From contig QEAR01000013.1 of the NCBI GenBank assembly GCA_006535965.1, positions 186,001 to 250,000 of the forward strand: a stretch of DNA of 64,000 bases, in the 5' to 3' direction. The notes below the pieces were generated by a model, which did not search any database, was not told where the DNA came from, and worked only from the letters and a program-made list of their open reading frames with translations. The position numbers were made by a program, and so were the translations under genes. This DNA is from Spizellomyces sp. 'palustris'. Taxonomy: Eukaryota; Chytridiomycota; Chytridiomycetes; Spizellomycetales; Spizellomycetaceae. This document shows positions 10,973 to 21,936 of the stretch, one piece after another; the first letter of the stretch is position 1, and the number at the start of each line of letters is the position of its first letter.

Positions 10973-12831
10973 ATGCCTCCATTAGTTCCACACTCGGAAC
11001 AGATCCCCTCAGAAACACCTGGGGATTCTGAGGCGGTCAGCGACATCCCGCGAGTGGCTGTCGTCGGATCGGGTCTCGCTGGTTTAAGTGCCGCATATCT
11101 TCTTTCTGTCAATGGCTACACAGTCGATCTGTACGAGAAGAGTGGGCGGTTGGGAATGGCTGCGGCCAATGTCACCGTTCCAGGAGTTGAGGGCGAGGAA
11201 GAAGTGGTAATGGATGTTCCCATGCGATCGTTCTTCCCTGGTGAGCCTCCCTTGGGTAGCGGTTCTCTCGTAAATGTGGAGGATGTCGGTTCTAACTGCG
11301 TTTTATCCAGAACACTATTCACACCTAACTGCTCTGTACAAATATTTGAAAATACCTTATCATGCGTCAGAGAATAGCATGTCATTCTCAACCTACGTGC
11401 CAATAGCAAAATCCTATGCGGAACAATCGGCAGCTTCCCTCGACACTACACCCTATTTTTCCTTTTCTTGCTATAAGATACCCTTCACATCCTTCTCAAT
11501 TTCCTACCCGGACTTGCCTTCGCCTTTTGCCTTTATAAGTGCCTTGTTTCAAGCCATCACATCAACGATATATGGCTTGCGTGTGATGTTTGGCTACGTA
11601 AAGTTTTTGGTGGTCGTCAAGTACCTGGCCGCACGGGGCCAGCTGGCACCCCAGGGACCTTTGAAAAATGTCACATTAGGACAATTTTGGGATTTGTATG
11701 GAATCGGCATGGAGTTTGTTGAGGGGGCTTTCGAACCGCTGTTCTGCGGTGTTTGTACATGTTCAACAGAAGTGTTAAGAGGGTTCCCTGCTGTGTTTAT
11801 ACTCGGTAAGAATGGCTGGTTGGAGTGCGTATTGACAAACTTGGACTCGTATTGATAGCTTGTACTTGTCAACAGAATACGCCGTGCGGGCTATGCCATT
11901 TGGAAAGATGTCTTTTGTATCCATTGGAGTACAATCTGTTTGCGAGGCGCTCTCTAAACCCGTCAGAAGAGTGTTTTTAAACACCTCTGTTGAGTCTGTG
12001 CATTCCGGTTCCGATACGGTCGATAATCTCTCCGACCTGCTGGACTCGCCCCACCTAGTGGTGCAAACGGCATCCGGAATACGGCGACTCTATAACCATG
12101 TGATATTTGCAACCCAGGCGAATCAGGCGGCAAAGATTTTACAGGCGTCGAAAGACTTTAAGAAGGACCGTCCGGCGCAACGACAAGTGGAAGTCCTTGA
12201 GAAATTTCTATACGCCAAGAGTTTGGTGGTGTGTCATACAGATGAAGCATTGATGCCGGCAGACAAGGGGGTTTGGCGGTGTCTGAATTTCTTCACTACA
12301 AAGGAACAGTCGTTGAGCCGGAGCGAAATCGGTGGATCAAAGACATTGGGGACCAGTGCGGAATCAGTTCTCCCGTACGATGCATATGCCACATCTTCCT
12401 GCAGCCACTGGTTCAATCGATCCCATCCTTCCCTCACTCACCCCAAAGCCCCAAACTATTACCAAACAACCAACCCTCACGCTCTCCCATCCCCTTCGCT
12501 CACGCTTTCAAATACATCTTTTGAGCGGGCCGTTGTGACGATGTCCAGCTGGGCGGCGCTTGAGTCTCTGGACGGTATTCAGGGTGCTGGTGGAAGGTGG
12601 TTTGTAGGAAGCTATGCTTGGGAGGGTATACCCCTATTAGAAGGATGTGTTGCGAGTTCGGTGAATGTGGTGAATAGGATTTCCAAGCGGGACGGAAATA
12701 CGAAGGAAATTCGCGTGCCTTGGTCAAGTTTTGTGGGGAGTGATAATTCGGGGGATATGGACATTCCATGGGTGGTGGTGGTCTTTGGGCTCGCAATTGC
12801 TGCGGCGACCGCGATGGTAACATTATCGTAG
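10973..12831 (+). CDS. FAD-dependent amine-oxidase-like flavoprotein, C-terminal membrane anchor
   Basis: Three exons, 10973-11240, 11311-11805 and 11876-12831, 572 aa. The Rossmann FAD-binding start is at residues about 28-60: VAVVGSGLAGLSAAYLL (GxGxxG) followed by VDLYEKSGRLGM with the ribose-binding Glu. The middle and end resemble the amine-oxidase/NAD(P)-binding flavoprotein group that includes predicted fatty-acid-modifying enzymes (COG2907-like): FWDLYGIGMEF, FGKMSFVSIGVQSV, VIFATQANQAAKIL and a closing GRWFVGSYAWEGIPLLE block. The last 20 residues (WVVVVFGLAIAAATAMV) form a probable C-terminal transmembrane helix. Substrate unknown. The TCTAAC branch point and phase-1 junctions support the introns. 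Confidence 0.8.
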
Positions 12832-13268
12832 AAATAGACGATATATGATATATAGATTTTGTCTTATCCCATGTAAGTGTGTTGGAAATATACTGCATAC
12901 ATCGTCGAACGCAGAAATCTCGAAACGTGTCTGGATTACTGGATTAACAGTCGACGCGACTGAACGTTCTCGGACTGACTTGTTCAAAAACGCAGTCACA
13001 ACGAATCGGAACGCATTTCAAGAACGTTACTGTTTCTCCTTCCTTTGTTGCTTGCGATAGATAGTTGCGAGCACCCTTCCGCTTAATGTACTTATACATT
13101 CCTTCTACACAATGGTACGCTTTCAGCGTTTTACCTCGAAGTTTGTGGTAGCGCATTCACAGTTGGGACGTACTATCTAGACCACACTGGATACTCTTTC
13201 ACCGGCCGTCTTGAAACGGCTATCCAAAGGTGCTGATATGTCAACATAGACCTTTCCGCGAAAACTGC
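12832..13268. other. Intergenic, may hide the first exon of UBE2S
   Basis: 437 bases without a supported gene. The UBE2S reading frame is open upstream of 13269 and its residues ENC align with the EN of the family start, so a short upstream exon probably lies here; I could not place it with phase-correct consensus sites. Confidence 0.45.
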
Positions 13269-14155
13269 ATGCTGAGTGATCTCTCCACTGTCTTTATAGA
13301 ACTGTTGGACCTCAGCAAGGATCCACCAGAAGGCATCAAGACTATACTGAACATGGATAATATCACAGACGTGCAGGCTTGGATTGAGGGGCCGGAAGGT
13401 ATGGTTTCTAGACATGTTTGGCAGATATCGTAAGAGTTCTAACCGCCGTTCCCAATGACGGTTATGACGGTATAGGGACGCCATATCAAGGGGGATGCTT
13501 TCGAGTAAAGTTGACTTTGGGAGGGGACTTCCCCACCGCTCCGCCAAAAGGTATTCACTTGTATGTATGGGTGAAGCAAAATGGGCGCTGATTGTCGTAT
13601 GATAGGCTTCTTCTTGACAAAGATCTTTCACCCCAATGTATCAAAAAGTGGGGAAATTTGTGTCAATGTATTGAAAAAGGATTGGAAGAAAGAATATGGG
13701 ATTGGACATATTCTCCTGGTAAACACAGTTCATTAATTTTGGCGTATTCATGCGCTCACCTAATTGGTTTTGTTTTTCCCTTTTCAAAGACAATCAAATG
13801 TCTCTTGATAGACCCCAATCCAGAGTCGGCTTTAAACGAGGAAGCCGGCCGTCTCCTACTAGAAGACTATAGCGCCTACGCCAAGCACGCGAAGCTCATA
13901 ACGAGCATCCATGGCATTAACCGAAGCATACAATTCGGAAAGCTCCAAGAAAACTTTGATGGTACAGAGGCGACCAAAACACGGACATCGGAGAAGATGT
14001 GTCAAAATCCCGGACCAAACATTAAAGCGGCTGCGGGAGCTGCTGAGGTACTGACAATCAACAATGGGGGCACGACGGGTCCCAAGAAACGAGGGGCGGA
14101 TAAAAGGCTTGAGCAAGCCAAGATGGATAAAAAGAGAACGCTGCGAAGGCTGTAG
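13269..14155 (+). CDS. UBE2S: Ubiquitin-conjugating enzyme E2 S
   Basis: Exons (up to) 13269-13398, 13476-13550, 13606-13718 and 13790-14155; about 227 aa from the provisional ATG. The UBC core has [33 protein letters not shown] with the HPN motif, and the active-site Cys in [12 protein letters not shown], then [20 protein letters not shown], a signature of UBE2S. The extreme C-terminus is KKRTLRRL; the LRRL tail is what docks UBE2S on the anaphase-promoting complex (APC/C), where it builds K11-linked ubiquitin chains in mitosis. The linker between core and tail is Lys/Ala/Gly-rich as expected. The first exon is uncertain: homologous residues continue upstream of the only in-frame ATG, so a short 5' exon is likely missing from this model. 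Confidence 0.9.
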
Positions 14156-14618
14156 ATCATACGTGGTTGAGGTAGTGGTAATATTTATTAGTCGTAAACG
14201 GGCCTTGTCGTTTGGGAGAAGGCCCATTTTTCTCTTGTACGCCTTTGTGCTGAATGGGAAGCATGACAGCTGTGTGCTCTTTATCTGGTTCTGGGTCACA
14301 GTTCATCGTGCACCGTCGCACCTTTTAACAAAAATCGACGTCCCAGTGGCTATGCACTTGATAAATTTCCCAATTTGGACATATATGGCTTCCCTGAATT
14401 GGGGAAATGACACTCTACATTCTATATTTCACCGGGACGGGATTCCGACTTCCGGAAGAAGCCTTGCACATCTGTGCGAGATCTACGTTGGGGTCCGTTA
14501 AACCTCATCTACGGAGCTGGTTGTCAGGTTGTAGTGCCTCGCCGGGAACCCGCTGGATTTTTTTTTGGACATCTACGCTTGCACCTCTGCGCGGCAAGGA
14601 GTGCGAAAAAGCCACATA
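14156..14618. other. Intergenic, no gene seen
   Basis: 463 bases between UBE2S and the M28 peptidase gene, on the same strand. Overlapping short open frames only. Confidence 0.55.
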
Positions 14619-17600
14619 ATGCATAAACGAACGACGGCCAACGGCCACCGACAAAACGGCGGACTTTCCTCAAACGGTTCGAAATATGAACGCTTGCCAT
14701 CTGACGGGAAAGTTCCACCAATCAAGGAGCGTGGGCGTCCCTCCAACTTGGTTTTGAGCGTTGGTCTCTTGATATGGGTTGCCCTGTTAGCAACGTTTGG
14801 AATAGTGCGACACCATACCTTGCCCCAGCCTTTGCCAGCAAACAGTGTTGGTGCTGATGGGATAACCCCAGTGGTAAGTTCCGGACAGAAGCTTGTAATT
14901 GATACATAATATATGTTTGACGTGGGTTGGTAACTAGTTTTCGGAACACCTTGCTCGGGAAACCATTCGTGAACTCGCACACACCATTGGGCTCCGTGTG
15001 GTGGGGACTAAGCAGGAGAACATGGCAAAGGAGATGATATTGGAAAAGTTATACGATTACCGGAGTCAGTCCGCTGACAATCCTCATATGACGCATTTTG
15101 ACATTGATGTTCAGATGGCAGATGGATCTCATCGGTTTGATCTTATGGGTCAAGGTAAAGCGTGACTGTTCATGATATTGTGTTAATTGTGCTTGGTAAT
15201 CGCTGACCGTTGCTACCTTATGCAGCTGTCTTGAAAACCTACTCAAACATTACGAATATTCTTGCCCGCCTCTCATGTGGACCTGAATGCAATGAAAACG
15301 CCATACTCTTAAACTCCCATTTTGATAGCACCATTGTGAGTCCCGGTGCCGCGGATGACGGTGTAGGTGTCGCAGTGATGCTAGACCTCGTGCGCGTTCT
15401 GTCCAAAACCCGAAAACCGTTGAGGAATTCCGTGATCTTCTTGTGGAATGGTGCTGAGGAGACTCTGCAGGATGCTTCGCACGCCTTTGTTACGCAGCAT
15501 GAATGGCGGGATAGCATTCGTGGTGTGATCAATCTGGAAGCCATGGGACAAGGGGGCAAAGAGATTTTGTTCCAGGCTAATTCAAAACAGATGGTTGATG
15601 CCTATAAACGGGCTCCGCACCCCCATGGAAGCGTTCTGGTATGAGATATTGCCACCATTTGCTTACACGTAAAATAATGTGACGTTGACGACTATATCGT
15701 GTCTTGCCTTTTCTAGTCGAACGATGTCTTCCGCACCGGATTGGTGATGAGTGATACAGACTTCCGGCAATTTCGGGATCATGGAGGACTTGTCGGACTG
15801 GTATGGTGCATTGTTAAGCATACGTTGATCGGTTAAGCCTTTTTGACACACTGGATTATTTCAGGATATGGCGTATTATACTAATAGGTGAGTTGAGTGA
15901 ACGATGCAGCTCTTCAGCTTGTATTTATCAACCGCTTTATGAAGCTATCTGTACCATACGATGCTGGATGTGGAAGAAACAATTGAAAAGGGCTCCATTC
16001 AAAACTTTGGAGATAACGCCTTGGCGATATTAGATTACCTTCTATTTGAGGCGGATCTCACGGAGATTGAGCAGAATGATGATATCATTTTCTTTGATGT
16101 TATGGGTATGTAGTAGTCACACTCATCACTGGTGATCTCATGATTGAAATGGTCCCCTTTCACCTTCAGGTTTCTTTTTTGTTCACTACTCGTGGGACAC
16201 GGCTCATGTGTTTAACGGAATCCTCATCCTTGTGGCTCTTTTGTCTGTTCTGGTAACCTCGCCTTTCAAGGACCTATCGCTGTCCGCTAGGCTGCGAGCT
16301 ACCATAACGGTGGCTTTTGCGACAGCTGCAAGTCAGTTGGTAGCTACGGTTATATGCGCTGTACTTGGCGCTTTGCTTTTTGCTGCTAAAGTGCCGATGA
16401 CGTGGTTCGCGAGAGAGTGGTATGCGCTAGTGCTCTTCGCTCCCGCTGGGATCCTCGGTAAGCACCCTGTTTTTGCGCACAGCTTAGAATCTCGCCAAAT
16501 AATCGTTGGTTTTTGTACAGGTACCTTGTTGCCACAAAAATGGCTGCGGAATGCTTCTGTGGGACAACCCAGACTTGATGAAATTGGAAGGGCCAAGAAA
16601 GAAATGACCGGCAATGCGTACGAGAATGCTTCTGATCCTATTTTAGAAAGGGCTGCATATGACGGACTTGTGCTCGTCTTCACTGGAGCGCTTCTCGTTG
16701 CTGGATGGTTCAAGATTGGTGCAGGCTATTTGATGGCTATCTATCTAACTGGACTCTTGCTCGGAAAATTGGTGGACCTCATTTTCGGTGGATCATCCTC
16801 CAAAGTTCAGCATCTCCATCCACTCGTCTATTTTACGGCCTCCTCTACATTTGTGTTTACAACGGAGCTGCTCATCTGCGCCGTATATCTTTTTGTTCCG
16901 ATCACTGGACGGATGGGAGCGGATACTCCTGTCGACGTAATCATGGGTGTCCTCACTGGGGGGCTCATATTTTTGCCCATCTTCATTTTGGTACCCTTTG
17001 TCCATCGTCTTGGGCGGAGGCAGGTTAGACAGCTTATCACTGGCCTAGGTGTGTTGGCACTTGTTACAATCGCGTTCTTTGTGACGTCGGTTCCACCGTA
17101 TGATCAGATGCATCCTAAGGTATGTACACATTGTGGATGCAGTACTACGCACCAGTAGACTAAATTTCAACCGATTTTTCAGCGGATCTTTGTCGGCTAT
17201 AAAGAGAATGTCACAGATAACTCAAGGGAAGTCCTGCTATCCCATGCCGACCCTGCAGGTTTTCAGGAGATTTTGGCAAAGGTTGAGGCCGAACTTGGGT
17301 CAAAGCCCGTGTATCGCGGAGCCTCTATGACTGACCGAGATTGGAGTTCTATCTATCCGTTCAGGTGCGTAAGGACCACGATGCGTAACCAACGTGACTG
17401 CAGATTAACACATCATTATTATCCAGCCACTTTATTGAAGGTTACTCCTTCAACGTCTCGCATCTCACTGCCCTAGCACCCTCACCGGCCCCAGCACCGC
17501 AAATAAGCGTTGAAATAGACAGTTACGATGAAAAAACTGACCTCCGGACACTCGCCATTCGGTGCTACTATCCGCACTACATTTGGACCGTCCTCTCCTT

Positions 17601-17985
17601 TGAAGGCCACGTCGTTGACTGGTCATTGTCGGACAGAAGTATGGTAGATCCAGCCATGCCCAAACGATACCGCATCCGCAACGCGGGAGGCTACACGACC
17701 AACTCATGGAACCTGACTCTAACCCTCAAGGGCCGCGACAAAATCCAAATGGAGATTAGCGGTTTGGAGAGAGATGGTTTTCATGAACTTGTCGTTGGGG
17801 AACCAAAAATCCAGAGCCATCGGAGGGGCGTCGGTGAAGCTCTTGGAAGAGTGGAGATTGGACAGAGCTGGAAGTGGAGTGATCGGTGGGGCAGTGCGGC
17901 GATTTTGAGTCGAGTTGAAAGTATTATGCCTGAATGGACCACAGGCCTTTACGTTGGCTTGGTGGTAAGGACATTTGAGTTGTAG
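14619..17985 (+). CDS. ER-type M28 metallopeptidase (ERMP1-like)
   Basis: Ten exons (14619-14873, 14938-15154, 15226-15638, 15717-15800, 15865-15887, 15945-16105, 16170-16457, 16521-17119, 17183-17364, 17427-17985), all phases consistent, 926 aa. A short cytosolic N-terminus and one membrane helix (LVLSVGLLIWVALLATFGIV) precede the peptidase domain. Zinc ligands and catalytic residues of family M28 are in place: NSHFDS (His), GAADDGVGV (Asp), WNGAEET (Glu-Glu), NLEAMG and YHTMLD (His). A multi-span membrane region follows (from about residue 420) and a lumenal C-terminal domain. This matches ERMP1/Fxna and the fungal Pff1-type vacuolar or ER proteases. Exon 5 is only 23 nt. The intron at 16458-16520 is 63 nt and in frame, so its retention would also keep the frame. 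Confidence 0.88.
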
Positions 17986-18353
17986 GTTTTAGGGGAAAAA
18001 TGAGTAGATTAGAATTAGAAGAGTTATGTTGGCTACGCTTATCTTCTTTTATGCATATTCCCAGTTTTTCTTTGTGAGATACCTCGCTTTCATGTGCTTA
18101 TATTGTGGAAATCATATTGATATTCGAGTAGTCAAGCTATGCTTGTTAACAGTAGAGGGCTGTTCCCTTCTCGTAAAGAATCGCCTGACTCGGACCCGGA
18201 AGACTGATACTTGACGTAACGAGAACAATTCTTTCACACACATTTAGACAGATCTAACTATTTTGTTCGCTAGCCCCTTCAATCCTTTCGTGTCCGAATC
18301 TTTCATAAGTTTTCTAAATCGACCCAGTCTCACCAAAACTCAATAAAGCCAAT
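17986..18353. other. Intergenic, no gene seen
   Basis: 368 bases; 3' UTR of the peptidase gene and promoter of the next small gene. Nothing else recognised. Confidence 0.55.
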
Positions 18354-18740
18354 ATGCCGTCCCACGACCCTCGCTCCAGCCGTGTCAACGAACTCCCTTC
18401 AGCTGCAATGCCCCACGTTGTCAAGCCCTTGACCCCAAGCTACTCTGAAGAAGAACGTCAAGCCGCAGACCTCAAACTCGCCTCAATAGCCAAAGCCAAA
18501 GAACAAGGTCCAGACATTCATAAAGGATCTGAAGCTGCTCATTTGCAATCGGAGGCTGATCGGGCTTCTCGTGCTGCCCAACGAGACGGGGCACGGGATA
18601 CAAGGGCATTTTGTAATGCTTTTGCTAGTGCTACTGATACAAAGGATGAGGAGCGGCATTATGGGGAGATGTTGGCGGATGTGGGACAGAGGGCCAAGGA
18701 AACGAGACAAGGAAGGGGATTTTGGGGTACGCCATTGTAA
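18354..18740 (+). CDS. Small hydrophilic protein, unknown function
   Basis: A single open exon of 128 aa starting MPSHDPRSSRVNELPSAAMP. The protein is very hydrophilic, rich in Ala, Lys, Glu, Asp and Arg, with no Trp until near the end and no membrane segment. A short Ala/Glu-rich stretch (EAAHLQSEADRASRAAQR) is reminiscent of helix-forming seed-maturation/LEA-like proteins, which protect against desiccation, but I do not claim that family. The ATG follows an A/C-rich leader (AAAGCCAAT just upstream). Codon composition resembles neighbours and there is no overlapping gene, so it is probably real. Confidence 0.6.
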   Translation: MPSHDPRSSRVNELPSAAMPHVVKPLTPSYSEEERQAADLKLASIAKAKEQGPDIHKGSEAAHLQSEADRASRAAQRDGARDTRAFCNAFASATDTKDEERHYGEMLADVGQRAKETRQGRGFWGTPL

Positions 18741-18882
18741 GAGTTGTTGTTAGTGTTGACTCTGAAAATCTATACTGCGTCTCTCCATTTTGAATATTTG
18801 GGAAAATACATTGTTGTGGAGATTATTTCCTTCAAAAGAGTTGGGTTACATAGAAAATCTAATACAAGGAACAGATATGGGG

Positions 18883-20136
18883 TCACATTATCCAGCAGGT
18901 TATGGCCACCATGAGGGCACCCAAAGCCGTCGCACTACCTCCCCCAGTAATCTTCACACCCGCATTCTTTTTGCTATCGGTCGTAGTGCTGCTCGAGCCG
19001 TTGTTGGGAGTCACAGTGTTGGACGTGGGCTGATTAAATACTCTCAAGGCCTCATCTGCCACAAATTTGTGAGCGATGGTTGTGGGATGGGTGTTATCCC
19101 AAAAGAGATACGAATCTGGAGTCGAGCAGGTTGTAACGAGGGAAGGGTCCTTATTTCCCGCAGTGTCCGCCGCCGTTGGGGTGGTACCGGGAGAAAAGGA
19201 TAAACAAGGTGCCGTGACGTTGGTCAGGTTGAATGAAGGAGGATTGGAGATTGCTTTGTTAAAGAGACCAAAGAGATCAACCAGATCAATTCTCAATCCA
19301 GGGGTGGATGCAACCAGCTCTTTGATGCCTTTCTCCAAGGCCGCATTATGTTGGGTTGAAAAGGATGTGGCGAGCTGAGCGAGTGTGTCGGCTGAGAGGC
19401 CAGTAGAGTTTGAACTCTTTGTTAAACGGGTAAAAGATGGAATTTTCGCAAAATCAGGAAGGGTCATCACCACCATCCGGGACGCTTTAAGGTTGGATGT
19501 GTGAAGGGATTTGATGAACGTGACGACCGAACCCGCAATGGTACTCGTCACGGGTAGGCCGCCTGCGGCCAGAGTGTGGAGATAATCGTTCGCTCCGACA
19601 AAGATTGGGTAGAGTGTGGTGGTTGGGTCTGGAAGCGCAGTGGTGTTTCCAAGATACCAGGCCAGTTGCTCATTGACGTCTGGAGGATATGTGCTGTTCC
19701 GAGTAGATGCCCCTAAGGGAAGGTTCTGGCGATTTGCTACAGCCTGGGTAATATGGGTGAAGGATCAGTGTCCATGTTCCATATTGCAATATCGGCAACT
19801 GTACTCACTCCACCGTACGCTTGATTGACCATGGTCGCATTATTCAGCGCCTGAGCAATGTATTCTACCCACACGAGACCATTGGAAAAGCGTCCTTGAT
19901 AGTATGGTGCGGCAGGGAAACCATAGATTCGTTCAATGTTCCCAGTGTCGGAAAACGAGTCCCCAAAGACTACGACAGTTTTGACAGGCTGTGACTTTTG
20001 GGGAATGTGTCAGCGTCTGTGCAGGTGTTAATGTCCTTTAGTATTTTGCGCTTACATCACGACGAAACGGCGTTGCACTCGCTGCCGTGAAAGTCCATAA
20101 TAAAACAAGCACTGTCGACGCACGAAGCAGCAACAT
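18883..20136 (-). CDS. Secreted GDSL-type esterase/lipase, likely GPI-anchored
   Basis: Minus strand, exons 20136-20056, 19994 (or 19988)-19809 and 19743-18883; 375 aa. The N-terminus (MLLLRASTVLVLLWTFTAAS) is a signal peptide. The GDSL block VVFGDSFSDTGN carries the nucleophile Ser; FVGANDYLH is block III with the oxyanion Asn; YLFWDNTHPTTIAH supplies the Asp-x-x-His of block V. The C-terminus is a Ser/Thr/Asn-rich stretch followed by GGGSATALGALMVAITCWIM, a typical GPI-attachment signal. The enzyme would act on esters in the wall or medium; substrate not inferable. The second intron donor is GTGAGT and the acceptor CCCAG; the first acceptor has two in-frame options six bases apart. Confidence 0.88.
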
Positions 20137-21936
20137 GGTGGACAAGAGTGACTAGTGGACAAGAGGTGGGAATAAACCAGAAAGCCGTGTGGGACGTAAA
20201 GTCCTCCATGTTTAAATAAACCATCTTGCGTGACCGTCAATTTCAAAGCCGGGTAAAAAGGGCATTCTGGCAGAGTGTAAGAGTTGGCCAACCTGGGCAA
20301 TTCGGGAAATGAAGCAAAAATAAGGCAAAAGGAGCTTTCCCTTCTCTTGCCGTGGTGGTACGCGCGAAGAAACGACTGGAAATGAAATGTCCAATTAGAC
20401 TGGCAAATGGGGGTCACTTTTGAGTGTCAAACACAGTCTGCTAACAAGTCAACAATAGGCATATCATCCGCATAACCTGCTGACAGTGGTGGTGGTTTCC
20501 TGTCAGCCATAGCGAGCAGTGTCACTCATATGCTTTCAATAGGAAATCGGGACTCTCAGCCCGCGCAAACGTTAAGGCGGTACAAAGGTGTGCTAGTGTG
20601 CTAGTGTGCACCTCTACATCTTACTTGCCTTACCACCAACCGTCCTTTGCCGAGATAGTCCCGACTGTTAAAACCCAATGTAGTAAAAGGGCATCTCCCA
20701 TCTCCAACCGGAACCCCACATATCCGCAAGGCGGCATCTCGCAGAGGCAAGGTGTTCAAGACATTGAACCCACCCAGGGAGGCATCTGATCCCAATCACG
20801 TGAATGTATACGTATCATTAAATCCGGATGCAAACAGGTACCTCAACGTCGTTCCCTTTCGCCGCTTGCTAATCCACCATATTTTGCATCCTTGCCACGG
20901 CACCGTATTTCGCAATTATTGCGCGACGGCTGCTAATAGTTGCCATATTACTCCTTGAACCCCATTTGCTCGCCTCTTGATGTTCACCCGATGCAAGAAC
21001 ATATTAGCAAGTATTGGAATTCAACATGTCTTTTGAAATGCCATTTGCCTACAAAAATAGATCACATCGATTAAACCGCGGTCCCTTCCGCCCCATCCTG
21101 CCCCAATATAATTGCACCAATGAACCATCTCCGAATAGATCAAGTCAACAAGAACTGCTCCGTTCATTCCCGCAATAATATTTGTCATCTAGAGACACAT
21201 TACCCATTCTTGTCACACCCATCTACGCAATGATATCCATATATGGCTGCTTATGGACATGGAATATTCTACTGCGAAGACAAGCCATGGGATGAGTCAC
21301 CGATGGAACAAAACGGGCGCCAAATGATTAGCTACCCCAATCTTTAGCCACATGGAGAGGACGGGTTTGTTATTTGCCACTTGTTTTTTTTCTTCCTAAA
21401 TCTCCCTTCTTTCATCGATGCCCCTTGTTTCCTGTGAGGCCTATAAATACCCTCGTATCTCTGCCCCCTCTTCTCCCGCTCTGGCTTTGTCGTTTGATTT
21501 CGTTTTGACCAGCATCAAGTTTCTTTGTTGGGGTGTGCGCCGGTTTGGCACGGGGTTTCCCTGATTCTTTTTCTTTTATCGCGCGGGCAACGTGCTGTGG
21601 CATCTCATCACTAGGTAAGTTTGGCTTATCGCTCATCAAGAGAGAGAGCATGCTTGGGTCTACAGACCCGAGAAAAAGTGGGGTGGATTGTGTGGTGCAC
21701 GTTCCTTAGCGCGCGTCTGTCCTACTCGAGGAATGACGACATTGGCTAATCATCTTTGAGATGAAATCAAACGTTGGGGCTCATGACAAGCTGTACAAAA
21801 GTTAAAAAGGGCTGCCGTGCTTCTTCTTGCTCTCTGTTGATGGATGTGGGCTTGGCTCCCTACTAATTGTTCATATATTCTCTTCAAAAAGATTCGATTA
21901 TTGATTCGACTATTACCCGTGATCACCCTTTGGAAA
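20137..21936. other. Long intergenic region upstream of PMA1
   Basis: 1.8 kb without a supported gene. It is shared by two divergent genes, the GDSL esterase (minus) and PMA1 (plus). A minus-strand frame of 79 codons at 21412-21651 is Lys/Arg/Gln-rich and has no recognisable domain; a short direct repeat of TGTGCTAG lies near 20590. Long promoters and leaders are usual for highly expressed PMA1, so this is probably regulatory sequence and 5' UTR. Confidence 0.5.

Noticed and set aside
16458-16520. Continuous reading through the 63-nt segment of the M28 peptidase gene
   Set aside because: The segment has a GTAAGC donor and TACAG acceptor and breaks the ILG-TLLPQKW continuity, so I treat it as an in-frame intron.
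21412-21651. Minus-strand 79-codon frame in the PMA1 upstream region
   Set aside because: Lys/Arg/Gln-rich without a domain, no upstream promoter-like or splice context, single short frame in a 1.8-kb gap.
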